Positions 27,437 to 37,155 of a DNA stretch of 64,000 nt are shown piece by piece; position 1 is the stretch's first letter, and every line of letters begins with the position of its first letter. The translations under genes were made by a program, and so were the position numbers. The stretch is from Ferranicluibacter rubi (GTDB lineage Bacteria > Pseudomonadota > Alphaproteobacteria > Rhizobiales > Rhizobiaceae), in the NCBI RefSeq assembly GCF_011603255.1, contig NZ_JAANCM010000002.1:518333-582332 (forward strand), in the 5' to 3' direction. The notes beneath the pieces were generated by a model. That model saw nothing but the letters and a program-made list of their open reading frames with translations, did not search any database and had not been told where the DNA came from.

Positions 27437-29239
27437 ATGAGCGAGCCTCCCGACCCGGTTCCGCGGGCCTTTCTCGGCGTCGAGACCTCCGTCACGGGTC
27501 AGAGGTGGGTGTCGCGGCTGGATCAGGCGGGCCAGAACCGGGCTTTGGCCATCAGCCAGGTCCACGGGCTTCCCGATTTGATTTCGCGCGTCCTTGCCGG
27601 TCGTGGCGTCCAGCAGGAAGACGCGATCGCTTTCCTCGATCCCACCATCCGCAGCCTGATGCCGGACCCCGACAAGCTGACGGATTGCCGGAAGGCGGCG
27701 GTCCGCATCGCCGACGCAATCGCCCGGCAAGAACGGGTCGCCATCTTCGGCGACTACGATGTCGACGGCGCGGCGTCATCCGCCATTCTCTATCGCCTGC
27801 TTACCCATTTCGGCGTGACGGCGGAAATCTACATTCCGGACCGGATCTTCGAAGGCTACGGCCCGAACCCGGGCGCCATCGACAAGCTGATCGACAACGG
27901 TGCCGTCCTGATCGTCACCGTCGATTGCGGCTCGACCAGCCACGAATCGCTGCAACGCGCGCGGACGCGCGGCATCGATGTCGTCGTCATCGACCACCAC
28001 CAGGTCTCCGGCGAACTCCCGCCGACCGTCGCGCTGGTGAACCCCAACCGGGAAGACGACCTGTCGGGGCAGGGGCATCTCTGCGCGGCCGGCGTTGTCA
28101 TGCTGGTGCTCGTCAACCTGCTGCGTGTCCTGCGCGAGCGGGGCGACCTCCGCGCCGGCAGTTTCGATCTCCTGTCCCACCTCGATATCGTCGCACTCGC
28201 GACCGTCTGCGACGTGGTGCCTCTGAAGGGCCTGAACCGGGCCTATGTCGTCAAGGGACTGATCGCCGCGCGCCACATGAAGAACCCCGGTCTTGCCGCG
28301 CTCTTCCGCAAAGCCGGCCTCAGTGGCCCCGTCACGCCGTATCATTTCGGGTTTCTCGTGGGACCGCGCATCAATGCCGGCGGTCGCATTGGCGATGCGG
28401 CTCTTGGCAGCCGTCTCCTGACGCTCGATGACAGCAACGAGGCTGACGCCATTGCCGCCCGCCTTGACGAACTGAACCGCGAACGCCAGGCGATCGAGCA
28501 GGTAATGCTGATGGAAGCCCAGGCCGAGGCGCTGGCGGAATACGGCAATGGCGACGGTGCCTCCGTGATCGTGACGGCGCGGGAAAACTGGCATCCCGGC
28601 ATCGTCGGCCTGCTCGCGGCCCGCCTCAAGGAAAGCTTCCGCCGCCCCGCCTTCGCTATTTCCTTCGACCTCAATGGCCGTGGAACAGGCTCCGGCCGCT
28701 CGATTGCCGGTTTCGATATCGGCAAGGTCGTTCGTGCAGCCGTCGAGGAGGGGCTTCTCGTCAAGGGTGGCGGCCACGCCATGGCAGCCGGCCTGACCGT
28801 CGAGCGCGCCAATCTTGGGCGCCTGCGCCATTTCCTCGAGGAACGTGCAGCCCGCACGGTTCACGATCTCGTGGCCGCGGAAACCGTGAAGATCGATGGG
28901 GCACTTGCAGCCTCCGGCGCGACCATCGAGCTGATCGACCGGCTGGAGCAGGCGGGTCCCTACGGCTCCGGCCATCCGCAGCCGATCTTCGCCATTCCCG
29001 CACACAGGGTGCGGGATGTGCGGCAGATCGGAACGGACCATGTGAAGGTGACCCTGGAGGGGCAGGATGGCGCGCGACTCGATGCCATCGCCTTCCGCGC
29101 CTTCCAGACGCCTCTCGGCGACTTTCTTCTCGCCTCACGGGGAATGACCATCCATCTCGCCGGTAGCCTCTCGGCCGATATCTGGCAGGGTACGCGCCGG
29201 GTCCAGCTGCGCATTCTCGATGCTGCACGCGCCTTGTAG
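27437..29239 (+). CDS. recJ: Single-stranded-DNA-specific exonuclease RecJ
   Basis: 5' to 3' exonuclease of recombination and mismatch repair. The 600-residue protein has the metal-binding DHH motifs: ERVAIFGDYDVDGAASSAIL (about residue 97), TVDCGSTSHESL, and VVIDHHQVSGELPP, then the DHHA1 region with GGRIGDAALG and GGHAMAAGLTV, and a C-terminal OB-fold. It follows hom after 63 bases, probably co-transcribed. Standard family length. Confidence 0.95.
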   Translation: MSEPPDPVPRAFLGVETSVTGQRWVSRLDQAGQNRALAISQVHGLPDLISRVLAGRGVQQEDAIAFLDPTIRSLMPDPDKLTDCRKAAVRIADAIARQERVAIFGDYDVDGAASSAILYRLLTHFGVTAEIYIPDRIFEGYGPNPGAIDKLIDNGAVLIVTVDCGSTSHESLQRARTRGIDVVVIDHHQVSGELPPTVALVNPNREDDLSGQGHLCAAGVVMLVLVNLLRVLRERGDLRAGSFDLLSHLDIVALATVCDVVPLKGLNRAYVVKGLIAARHMKNPGLAALFRKAGLSGPVTPYHFGFLVGPRINAGGRIGDAALGSRLLTLDDSNEADAIAARLDELNRERQAIEQVMLMEAQAEALAEYGNGDGASVIVTARENWHPGIVGLLAARLKESFRRPAFAISFDLNGRGTGSGRSIAGFDIGKVVRAAVEEGLLVKGGGHAMAAGLTVERANLGRLRHFLEERAARTVHDLVAAETVKIDGALAASGATIELIDRLEQAGPYGSGHPQPIFAIPAHRVRDVRQIGTDHVKVTLEGQDGARLDAIAFRAFQTPLGDFLLASRGMTIHLAGSLSADIWQGTRRVQLRILDAARAL

Positions 29240-29403
29240 GCGGACCATAGACATTGGGACGAACTCGGTGACGGTCGAGGTGGAGTGGTCGATCCAGCCT
29301 CTCGGGAAGCCGCGATATCGCATGACGACATGCCAGGAAAACGGATTCTACACGTCCGTCGCACCGTCATTGCATGGATCGTAACAAATAGGGGAAAGCC
29401 AGG

Positions 29404-29478
29404 TGGTACGCCCTAGGGGAGTCGAACCCCTCTTCCCAGAATGAAAATCTGGTGTCCTAACCGATAGACGAAGGGCGC
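29404..29478 (-). tRNA. tRNA-Glu (anticodon TTC), copy 1
   Basis: GCGCCCTTCGTCTATCGGTT 5' part, anticodon stem CCAGA/TCTGG with loop TTTTCAT (TTC), T-arm GGGGTTCGACTCCCC, encoded CCA. Identical in sequence to the second copy 251 bases away. 75 bases. Confidence 0.96.
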
Positions 29479-29494
29479 ATTCGCTGGTGGCCGG

Positions 29495-29523
29495 CTTATA
29501 GGCTGAGGATCATCCGGAGGCAA
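29495..29523 (-). promoter_or_regulatory. Probable promoter of tRNA-Glu copy 1
   Basis: TTGCCT-N17-TATAAG on the minus strand, ending 16 bases before the tRNA; the same layout with the same -10 is found for copy 2. Confidence 0.65.
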
Positions 29524-29654
29524 GAGGAAAAACGCAGCAAGCCACGAATTTCTCATGATGCATTCAAGCGTGTTTCATACGCAATACCAACGCGATGCCC
29601 GGTAGAGCTAAAGCTTGATATCAGAAAGAAAAGGGAGTGGGTTTAACCGCAAAA

Positions 29655-29729
29655 TGGTACGCCCTAGGGGAGTCGAACCCCTCTTCCCAGAATGAAAATC
29701 TGGTGTCCTAACCGATAGACGAAGGGCGC
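29655..29729 (-). tRNA. tRNA-Glu (anticodon TTC), copy 2
   Basis: Same 75-base sequence as copy 1, same orientation, 176 bases of unrelated spacer between the two genes. It has its own promoter, so the pair is not one transcript by necessity. Confidence 0.96.
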
Positions 29730-29749
29730 AGTCGCTTTGCGGTGGGCGT

Positions 29750-29778
29750 CTTATAGTCAGCGGTTTTGGGGACCGCAA
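29750..29778 (-). promoter_or_regulatory. Probable promoter of tRNA-Glu copy 2
   Basis: TTGCGG-N17-TATAAG on the minus strand, 20 bases before the tRNA 5' end. Confidence 0.65.
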
Positions 29779-29863
29779 GCCGCAAATGTCATTTTGTCGT
29801 AAAAATATCATGGCTGTGGACGATGACGGCAAACGTTCCAAAAAAGAGCGTCAAATCAGCCGC

Positions 29864-31069
29864 TTATGCATCCCGCGGGCCGCAGGCCCAGTTCCAGTCG
29901 CGCCGTGGTCCGATGTCGATATGGACGGACTGGGTGTGGCAATACGTGCCCACGCCGCCGCGCCCTTCGGACGCGCGCAGGAAGGTCGCGACATCCCACT
30001 TGCTGACGCCCGCCACTTGGATATCGGCTGCCTCGCAGGTCAGGTGCCGCGACTGCGGCCGACCGCCCACCTTGATGTTGTGGCTGAGGCTTCGCCGGCC
30101 GGACGTGACGAGCACCTTCTTGCCGAAATGCCGCTCCACCGACTTCAGGATGTTCAACAGCTGCGGTTTGAAGCAGCCCGTTTCCACCGTCTCCGTCTGC
30201 AGGAGAAGGCCGCTGGGTGCCAGCCGGGCGAGACCGGAGAGCGAGGCCATCTGGACCTTGGGGCTGTTGTCGTCGTGATTCTCGGCCGTATCGTCCACTG
30301 TCGCAAACATCGAACGCGCGCGGATGCCGGGCAGGGTGGTATAGCTGAGCGCCGCCACCTGCTGCGGTGCCATGCCGGGGAGCACCTTGTTGTTAGCCGG
30401 CTTACCGGGCGCGCTCATGTCGGCGCCACCTTGGGACTTGCCGAACAGCCCGATCAGGGATGACGATGCCCGCGTTGCGTCAACCGCCTGCGGCACCGCT
30501 GCGGGCCTCAGGCTCCCCAGCGCAGTTTCGGCCGGCATGTCGTTTGTCGATGCAGGCGTTGCTGCGCCCTGAACCTGATAGCCGGCATCCGTGGACTGAA
30601 GCGGCAACGGTTGCGGGGATAAGGGTGACATTGCCTGACTTTGTGGGGCAGCGCGGAAAAGGCTCGCCGGCGACGACCCGCCGCCGGAGACGGGCGAGGC
30701 ACCCGCCGTGCCGCCGACGGAGAAGATGCTGCTCGACGTCGCTTGCAGTCCTGTTCCCTGCATGACGATGGCACCCGGCTGTGTGGGCACCTGTGGCTGT
30801 GAACTCTGCTGCGCAGCGGCTGGACGGCTTGAGGCTTGCGCTGCCGGAGACGTTGCGGAGGCCGGGCCGGACGCGACGACCGGCACATCCGTTTCGCCGA
30901 CGTCGGGTGCAACGACGCCTTCGACCAGTTGATCCGTAACCGGCTTGCCCGTTACGCAGCCCGTCAACAGTACTGCAGCGAAGACCGCACAGCCGATGCT
31001 TGCGAGAAAGGGTTTGGACGAAGGGCCGTATCGCAACGCTGCATCTCCCGAGCGACGACCCCGATCCAT
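29864..31069 (-). CDS. M15/DUF882 (YcbK-like) lipoprotein, putative murein carboxypeptidase
   Basis: 401-residue exported protein. The N terminus is basic, then a hydrophobic stretch with lipobox LLTGC (Cys about residue 38). A long Ala/Pro/Ser/Gln-rich region (about 45-280) follows. The C-terminal 110 residues are an M15-type domain: SRHLTCEAADIQV supplies the His and Asp zinc ligands and VHIDIG a further His. This fold belongs to D,D-carboxypeptidases such as VanY/YcbK, so it may trim peptidoglycan. Ribosome binding site is weak, and the exact start is uncertain. Confidence 0.82.
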   Translation of the reverse strand: MDRGRRSGDAALRYGPSSKPFLASIGCAVFAAVLLTGCVTGKPVTDQLVEGVVAPDVGETDVPVVASGPASATSPAAQASSRPAAAQQSSQPQVPTQPGAIVMQGTGLQATSSSIFSVGGTAGASPVSGGGSSPASLFRAAPQSQAMSPLSPQPLPLQSTDAGYQVQGAATPASTNDMPAETALGSLRPAAVPQAVDATRASSSLIGLFGKSQGGADMSAPGKPANNKVLPGMAPQQVAALSYTTLPGIRARSMFATVDDTAENHDDNSPKVQMASLSGLARLAPSGLLLQTETVETGCFKPQLLNILKSVERHFGKKVLVTSGRRSLSHNIKVGGRPQSRHLTCEAADIQVAGVSKWDVATFLRASEGRGGVGTYCHTQSVHIDIGPRRDWNWACGPRDA

Positions 31070-31241
31070 CGCAAGGGGCAGGGCCGCGCCATCATGGCCG
31101 ATGCCCGAAAACCATATGTCCGGGCAGATCTCGAGGGAGAGCTATGCGCCAGCCCCGTTGCGTGGAGCTTGCGCCATGACCCTGCGGCGAGGGACCCTCG
31201 TCGCAGGGTGGCTTCAACATGCAGCGGTTACGCGGAAGCGA

Positions 31242-31682
31242 TCACCACGCGCCGGTGTTTTCCATGGATGACCACGGCTCCTGCGGCGCGAGCGGCTCGC
31301 CCTTCTGCAGAATCTCGATGGAGATGCCATCCGGGGAGCGGACGAAGGCCATGTTGCCGTCGCGGGGTGGACGGTTGATGGCCACGCCGGCATCCATCAG
31401 TTTCTGGCAAATGGCATAGATATCGTCGACCTCGTAGGCGAGATGGCCGAAATTTCGACCGCCCGTATAATCCTCCGTGTCCCAGTTGTAGGTCAGCTCA
31501 AGGCACGGGGACAGCCGTGACTCCGCGTGATCCACGTCGCCGGGCGCGGCCAGGAAGACCAGCGTAAAGCGCCCTTTTTCATTTTCCGTGCGGCGCACCT
31601 CTTGCAGTCCGAACAGTGTGCCGTAAAAATGCAGTGCCTGATCAAGGTCCTTAACCCGAACCATGGTGTGCAGATAGCGCAT
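31242..31682 (-). CDS. gloA: Lactoylglutathione lyase (glyoxalase I)
   Basis: Converts the glutathione adduct of methylglyoxal to lactoylglutathione. The 146-residue vicinal-oxygen-chelate protein starts [20 protein letters not shown], with ELTYNWD and [11 protein letters not shown] in the middle and a Glu metal ligand region [14 protein letters not shown] near the end. The His near residue 5 and the conserved Glu fit nickel/zinc binding. Divergent from the cold-shock gene with about 196 bases between. Typical length. Confidence 0.93.
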   Translation of the reverse strand: MRYLHTMVRVKDLDQALHFYGTLFGLQEVRRTENEKGRFTLVFLAAPGDVDHAESRLSPCLELTYNWDTEDYTGGRNFGHLAYEVDDIYAICQKLMDAGVAINRPPRDGNMAFVRSPDGISIEILQKGEPLAPQEPWSSMENTGAW

Positions 31683-31878
31683 GAAAGCCCTCTCTCCTGT
31701 TGTTGCCTGTCCTATCTAGCGCTGCGCCAGCCAGACACAAGGCTGGAGTCATAGCTTACCGAAAGCGGCAAATTTCGTCCTTAGGGCTTGCCCATAAGCG
31801 GCGGGACGATGTTATTCTGATGCTCAAGAATCAGTTAACCGCAGCAATCGTGATGCGTATTCGAGGGGCTGGCATATA

Positions 31879-32457
31879 ATGGTGGACAGGATTTCGGCGA
31901 AAGATGTCGCACCAGATGAAGATTTCGGCGGTGACGCGCTCGATCTGATCGAGATCACCGGTGTCATCAAGTGGTTCGACGTCGCCAAGGGCTTCGGATT
32001 CATCATTCCGGACAACGGTATGCAGGACGTTCTTCTGCATGTGACCTGCCTGCGCCGCGATGGCTACCAGACGGTTCTGGAAGGTGCGCGCATCGTCGCG
32101 CTGATCCAGAAGCGCGACCGGGGATATCAAGCCTTCCGCATTCTTTCGATGGATCAATCGACCGCGATCCACCCGTCGCAACTGCCGCCTGTCAAGACCC
32201 ACGTTCAGGTAACGCCCACCAGCGGCCTCGAGCGCGTGCTCGTGAAGTGGTTCAACCGCACCAAAGGCTTCGGCTTCTTGACGCGTGGCGACGGCACGGA
32301 AGACATCTTCATCCACATGGAAACCCTGCGCCGTTTCGGCCTCACGGAGTTGCGCCCCGGTCAGACCGTGCTTGTGCGTTTCGGCGATGGCGACAAGGGT
32401 CTGATGGCTGCGGAAATCCATCCCGACGTGCCCGCACCCGCCGGCCGCGCACATTGA
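31879..32457 (+). CDS. Cold-shock protein with two cold-shock domains
   Basis: 192-residue nucleic-acid-binding protein. Two CSDs are seen: the first at about residues 30-95 (GVIKWFDVAKGFGFIIPDNG and DVLLHVTCLR), the second at about 118-185 (VLVKWFNRTKGFGFLTRGDG and DIFIHMETLRRFG). The RNP motifs are present in both, as usual in the alphaproteobacterial tandem type. Roles as RNA chaperone are family knowledge. It is followed by a DUF192 gene after 10 bases, a likely operon. Confidence 0.93.
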   Translation: MVDRISAKDVAPDEDFGGDALDLIEITGVIKWFDVAKGFGFIIPDNGMQDVLLHVTCLRRDGYQTVLEGARIVALIQKRDRGYQAFRILSMDQSTAIHPSQLPPVKTHVQVTPTSGLERVLVKWFNRTKGFGFLTRGDGTEDIFIHMETLRRFGLTELRPGQTVLVRFGDGDKGLMAAEIHPDVPAPAGRAH

Positions 32458-32467
32458 GAGACGTGAC

Positions 32468-32956
32468 ATGCTAAGCCTGCGCCAGGCCGCACGCCGCACC
32501 ATTCTCATGGCCGGTATGCTGCTGGCGGCGGCACCCTCATATGCCGCGGACGTAACGTTCGAGAAGGCGCAGCTGACGATCGCCACAACCGACGGCAAGA
32601 CGCATGCCTTCACCGTGGAACTCGCGCTCGACAGCAACCAGCGCGCCCAGGGCCTGATGTTCCGCCGCGACATGCCCGCCGATCACGGCATGTTCTTCGA
32701 CTTCGGCCAGACGCGTCAGGTGATGATGTGGATGAAGAACACGTTCCTTCCACTGGACATGCTGTTCGTTTCGAAAGACGGCAAGGTGGAGACCATCCAC
32801 GAAAACGCCGTCCCGCACTCCGAATCCATCATCGACTCCCGCGTCCCCGTCGCCTATGTCGTCGAACTGAACGCAGGCGTGGCAAAGACCTTATCGATCA
32901 CCCCCGGTGCCCACGTAGCGCTGCCGTCGCAGCTTCCGGCGGCCAAGCCGGATTGA
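32468..32956 (+). CDS. Exported DUF192 protein
   Basis: 162-residue protein with a signal peptide (MLSLRQAARRTILMAGMLLA, cleavage probable after PSYA). The DUF192 domain shows RAQGLMFRRDMPADHGMFFD, the conserved MMWMKNTFLPLDMLF and VPVAYVVELNAG. Function is unknown in the family; some members lie near cold-shock genes as here. The gene is coupled to the cold-shock gene by the 10-base gap and shares its transcript. Confidence 0.88.
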   Translation: MLSLRQAARRTILMAGMLLAAAPSYAADVTFEKAQLTIATTDGKTHAFTVELALDSNQRAQGLMFRRDMPADHGMFFDFGQTRQVMMWMKNTFLPLDMLFVSKDGKVETIHENAVPHSESIIDSRVPVAYVVELNAGVAKTLSITPGAHVALPSQLPAAKPD

Positions 32957-33112
32957 CTCGGGTAAGATTCTGAAGGGTATCTCGGCACGCGGAGAGATAT
33001 CGATCCACGTTGCTTGATGATCGACCTTGCGCCCACCTCATCAGGTAACGCGTGCTTTCTCAGCATATGAGAATGCGTGACCTATCAGATCTTAAAATTT
33101 TCTTTGGAAATA

Positions 33113-33189
<77 letters not shown>

Positions 33190-33220
33190 GTTGGCGCTGC
33201 TGTAAGCGGCGCGGGTAGTA

Positions 33221-33526
33221 TCAGTGCGTCCAGGGCTGCATGCGGCTGTAGCGGAAGTTGTCGCTGTAGGAGACATTCTTCCGCGTCGGGTCCTTTGGCG
33301 CGATGACGCGATATTCGATGCCGTTGCGCTCGGCATAGGCAACGGCGGCCTCTGCGCTTTCGAAGGTGAGCTTGACCTGCTGGCGGGTATCGGCCGAGCT
33401 GGTATAGCCCATCATCGGATCGATCGTGCGGGGCGTCTCCTGATCGAATTCGAGCACCCAAAGATTGGTCTTGGCCTTGCCCGACTGCATCGCGGTCTTG
33501 GCGGGACGATAAATCTTGGCGGACAT
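33221..33526 (-). CDS. NDUFS4-like accessory subunit of NADH dehydrogenase (ETC complex I subunit)
   Basis: 101-residue soluble protein with the ETC complex I subunit region: TNLWVLEFDQETPRTIDPMM, then GYTSSADTRQQVKLTFESAE, AVAYAERNGIEYRVI and the C-terminal NFRYSRMQPWTH. These match the alphaproteobacterial homologue of mitochondrial NDUFS4 (the 18-kDa subunit). It acts at the peripheral arm of complex I. Standing alone next to tRNA-Arg, away from the nuo operon, as is usual. Confidence 0.93.
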   Translation of the reverse strand: MSAKIYRPAKTAMQSGKAKTNLWVLEFDQETPRTIDPMMGYTSSADTRQQVKLTFESAEAAVAYAERNGIEYRVIAPKDPTRKNVSYSDNFRYSRMQPWTH

Positions 33527-33724
33527 TCCTCAAACTCCAAGCATGGCAATTGCCGGCTCAGCCGGCTTTCCTGTGGCATAACGCACAAATGCTGAAAACG
33601 GAATGACCTTGATGCAAGCTCGACCGAATTTTCCGTTCGTAAAGAGATCCAAATCGGCTCGCAGCTGTGCTGTGGACGAAGAGGTCCTCACATTCGAGGC
33701 GATGAAATTTTAGAAGGGGGAAAA

Positions 33725-33801
<77 letters not shown>

Positions 33802-33956
33802 TGCCGATGGGTGGGCAATACACGCTCGATGGCAGGGCCGCAAGGGCGAAAGGCGGACTGCCTGCGAATTATCACGACGATGGCGCGCTTCGCTGCCAGC
33901 GATACGGTATTGCAGGAAAAGTGACGCTGTCGCGACCAGGTTGAAGCGGCGTGAGA

Positions 33957-34346
33957 TTACTCTGAATCCCCCGTCATCAGCTTCATCGCCGTCAGCGTGC
34001 GCTTCAGCATCTGCTCCGAAATCGGCTTCGACAGGAAGACTGCGCCATCGGGCAGGGTGCCGTCGGCCGGGTTGTAGCGGCCGGAGATGATGACGAGGGG
34101 ACAGGTGGGGTGGCGGGTTGCGGTGAGATGCGCCAGCTCGATGCCGTTCATGGAGCCGGGCATGTCGATGTCGGTGAGCAGCGCGGAGATCGCGGGCAGG
34201 GTGTCCATGACCTTCAGCGCCTGATCCGCATTTCCGGCCTCGATGACGGCCAAACCCATGTCGGAGAGGAGATCGGCAAGATCCATCCGGATCAGGCCGT
34301 CGTCTTCGACGACAAGGACGGGAGAGGAGCGCGGATGATCGGGCAT
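33957..34346 (-). CDS. Single-domain response regulator
   Basis: 129-residue receiver domain with no output domain. The acidic pair VVEDDGLI, phosphorylation Asp in TDIDMPG (about residue 61), the Ser of VIISGRY and the Lys of FLSKPI are all present. Its start overlaps the kinase stop by 1 base (TGATG), so it is the coupled partner of the HWE kinase. It should relay phosphate without binding DNA. An in-frame TTG one codon earlier is an alternative. Confidence 0.9.
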   Translation of the reverse strand: MPDHPRSSPVLVVEDDGLIRMDLADLLSDMGLAVIEAGNADQALKVMDTLPAISALLTDIDMPGSMNGIELAHLTATRHPTCPLVIISGRYNPADGTLPDGAVFLSKPISEQMLKRTLTAMKLMTGDSE

Positions 34347-35806
34347 CAATGTTCTTTCTGGAAGCTCTCGAGGTCGGCGGTCACGATGCAGCGCAGGCCG
34401 TCCGGTGCGTAGATCATGTCCACATGCCCATCGGATGTGCCGTTCAAGCCCGCTGAAATCAGTCGGGAGCCGGAGCCTTTGACAAGCGGCTCCGCGACGG
34501 TCGGGCCGCCCCGTTCCGTCCAGATCATCTCGAAGCGGTCGGCCTCCGGCAGCACCACGCGCCAGCGCAGATCGACGCTGCCTGTCGGTACCGAGAGCGC
34601 ACCATGCTTCACGGCATTTGTCGCGAGTTCATGCAGGATGAGCGACAGAGAGAGCGAAGGGCGGGAGCCGATCTTGAGGTTGGGGCCCGACGTCGCAAAG
34701 CGCGGCGCGGCGGGGTCGTCGTGCAGATCCGTCATCTGCTGGACGAGCTGGCGCACCGTCGATGTCCCGCGCCCGCCTTCGAGAATCGTATCATGCGCGG
34801 CGCTGAGCACGGCAAGCCGCTCGGAGAGCCGCTGGCGTGCCGAGGCGATGTCGGGCGCATTGCGAAGGGTCTGCGAGGCGATCGCCTGGACCATGGCGAG
34901 CTGGTTCTTGAGCCTATGCCCGAGTTCGTGGGAAAGAAGCTCCCGGCTGGCCTCCTCCGCCCGGAGGTCCGTCACGTCGCGGGCCTGCACGAGGATGCCG
35001 TTGATCGCGCCGTCTTCCTGCCGCATCGGCTGGTAGACAAGGTCGATCAGCCGGCGCTGCATCTCGCCATCGGGCCCCCGATTGAGCTGGATCGGCAGGT
35101 CGCGCGCGATAAAGCTTTCGCCGGTTCGGTAGACGTTGTCGAGAATGTCGATGAACCCCTGACGCACGACCTCGGTCACGGCTTCCGCCACGGTCTTTCC
35201 GATGATATCCCGGCCGACGCCGATCATCGTGTAATAGTCCTCGTTCGCATAATCGAAGACATGGTTCGGGCCGACGAGCATCGCGATGCCGCCGGGGCTG
35301 AGTTCGAACACCTGCCGGAAACGCTCCCGCTGCGTCCGCTCCGCACGGCGCACCATGACCTGAGCGGTGATTTCCGTGCAGGCACAGAACATGCCGAGCA
35401 CCGTGCCCCAGGGGTCGCGCACCGGCGTGTAGGAAAAGGCGAAGTGCGTCTCTTCCGGATAGCCGTTCCGGTGCATGGTGAACTCGATGTCGTCCATCGA
35501 CGTGCCACGCCCTTCATAGGCAGCGGTGATGATGGGTTCGACAGCGTCCCAGATGTCGTGCCACAGCGCGCGGAACGACCGTCCGAAGGCAGCGGGATGC
35601 CGGTGCCCGCACATCGCGGCATAGCCGTCATTGTAAAGCGTGATTTGCTGTGGCCCCCAGACGATCAGCATCGGTTGAAGCGAGCCGAGCATGACATTGG
35701 TCAACGTTTTCAACTCAACGCTCCAGTCCTCCCGTGCCCCGAGCGGTGTCTTTGACCAGTCCATCTCATCGAACAGGTTCCCGCAGTCGGGATTGGCAGG
35801 AAACAT
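34346..35806 (-). CDS. PAS-domain HWE-family sensor histidine kinase
   Basis: 486-residue cytoplasmic kinase without membrane segments. Two PAS-like domains lie at about residues 35-150 and 160-290 (ALWHDIWDAVEPII, and FELSPGGIAMLVGP). The HWE catalytic part starts with the phospho-acceptor LGHRLKNQLAMVQAIASQTL near residue 295, then HELATNAVKHGAL and a WTERGGP motif that gives the family its W and E. It overlaps the response regulator. HWE kinases often signal light, redox or general stress in rhizobia; the signal here is unknown. A short open reading frame lies behind it only as its partner. Confidence 0.88.
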   Translation of the reverse strand: MFPANPDCGNLFDEMDWSKTPLGAREDWSVELKTLTNVMLGSLQPMLIVWGPQQITLYNDGYAAMCGHRHPAAFGRSFRALWHDIWDAVEPIITAAYEGRGTSMDDIEFTMHRNGYPEETHFAFSYTPVRDPWGTVLGMFCACTEITAQVMVRRAERTQRERFRQVFELSPGGIAMLVGPNHVFDYANEDYYTMIGVGRDIIGKTVAEAVTEVVRQGFIDILDNVYRTGESFIARDLPIQLNRGPDGEMQRRLIDLVYQPMRQEDGAINGILVQARDVTDLRAEEASRELLSHELGHRLKNQLAMVQAIASQTLRNAPDIASARQRLSERLAVLSAAHDTILEGGRGTSTVRQLVQQMTDLHDDPAAPRFATSGPNLKIGSRPSLSLSLILHELATNAVKHGALSVPTGSVDLRWRVVLPEADRFEMIWTERGGPTVAEPLVKGSGSRLISAGLNGTSDGHVDMIYAPDGLRCIVTADLESFQKEH

Positions 35807-36030
35807 CGAGAGTCCTTCATTCAGCAGGCGCCGGCATTAGCAAGTGCACGATATCCTCGGCGATGTAGCGCCGTGGCGGTAAATCTTCCAGTCTCATCTA
35901 TCCATCCCTCAGGGGATACCAATGTCGGCAAAGAGCGACACAGGTGTGCGTAAGTGAAAAACGACGGCTTTCCCGCACGGTTCGTCTGTGCCATGGACGC
36001 TGAAAGCGACGCACAAGGAAAGGTCTCGAT

Positions 36031-37125
36031 TTGCCCGAACTCTCGCTTCCCCGCCGTCCGTTGAGACTGGCGCCTGATGTCATTTCCACACCGCGAGCCT
36101 ATTACTGGTCGACGCCGATCATTCTGGCGCTTTGCGTCTTTCTGCTTGTCTGGGAAGGGCCGGGCGTGCTGCGGGATTTCACCATCAGCCAGAATCCGGT
36201 GCTCATCGAGGATGGCGACGTCCAAAACGGGCGCTGCACGACCCGCAAGGCCATCTTCACCGATTGCGAAGCCCGCCTCGTCTACAGCTATGGCGGCAAG
36301 GACTACGCGTCGGACGTCGAGATCATGTTCGTCGATTTTCATGTCGGGGACTACGAGACGGGCCTCGTCATTTCGGGCGATCATCCGGAACTGGCGACGA
36401 TGAGTCTCGGCCTCGACAAGCTCTGGAACCGCATCATCACGCTGACGCTCTTCGTTCTCTTCCTCGGAGGGCTCGGGCTCGGGATGATCTTCCTCAGCCT
36501 GCGGATCTGGCGCGTCCGCGGGCAGTTGCGGCATCCCGCCATGCTGGTTCCGGTGCCGGTGGAAATCGCCGCGTTCGATCGCAAGCGCAACATCCTCTCG
36601 ATCACCTATAACGACACGATCGCGGACGACAAGACCAAGCGCTCGGCCTATACGCGGATGCGGAACGGCGAGGAGCCGCTGATCGTGGGAGCGAACGGGA
36701 CCAAGCCGGTCGCTCTCGCCGTCCGGCGCGGAAACACGGCTCTCCCCGTGCTGCTCGACGAGCGCCTGATGCGGATCGAGCTGACCGATGCGGAGCGCGC
36801 AGAGGCCCTTTTGCCATTCGAGAGAGCGGCCGACGAGCACGACGGTCGGCCGCTACTCGTGGAAGCGCCGCGAAAGACGGTGTCGATCTGGAAGCGGCTG
36901 CAGATGGTCTTCGGCGTACTGCTTCTCATCGTGGTCGGCGTCGTCGGTTTCTGGCTCTGGTACGTCCTTGCCTCTGACACGCAGTTCCAGTCGCCGGGCA
37001 TGGACATCAACAATATGATGCCGGCACCGATCAACGAATGGGGCTGCGACCAGCTAAAGAAGCGCTTTGGCGATCAGCGCGCACCGTTCGGATGCACGGC
37101 CGGCGATTACACGAGCTGGAAGTGA
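36031..37125 (+). CDS. Hypothetical multi-pass membrane protein, 364 residues
   Basis: Unrecognised family. A TTG start is chosen: it has AAGGAAAGG 7 bases upstream and gives MPELSLPRR. Predicted membrane segments are at about residues 27-45 (PIILALCVFLLVWEG), 130-155 (TLTLFVLFLGGLGLGMIFLS), and 295-315 (FGVLLLIVVGVVGFWLWYV). Residues 50-125 include paired cysteines (NGRCTTR, TDCEA) and an exported beta-rich domain. The last part contains a CDQLKKRFGDQRAPFGC segment near the C terminus. The N-terminal half resembles DUF3592 proteins, but I am unsure. Divergent from the HWE kinase. Confidence 0.7.
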   Translation: MPELSLPRRPLRLAPDVISTPRAYYWSTPIILALCVFLLVWEGPGVLRDFTISQNPVLIEDGDVQNGRCTTRKAIFTDCEARLVYSYGGKDYASDVEIMFVDFHVGDYETGLVISGDHPELATMSLGLDKLWNRIITLTLFVLFLGGLGLGMIFLSLRIWRVRGQLRHPAMLVPVPVEIAAFDRKRNILSITYNDTIADDKTKRSAYTRMRNGEEPLIVGANGTKPVALAVRRGNTALPVLLDERLMRIELTDAERAEALLPFERAADEHDGRPLLVEAPRKTVSIWKRLQMVFGVLLLIVVGVVGFWLWYVLASDTQFQSPGMDINNMMPAPINEWGCDQLKKRFGDQRAPFGCTAGDYTSWK

Positions 37126-37155
37126 TTCCGGGCGCGACACCCCGGAGATGATGGC

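Noticed and set aside
36031..37125. Partner sensor protein for the HWE kinase
   Set aside because: It is divergent from the kinase, and nothing in it (membrane helices, Cys pairs) ties it to signalling.
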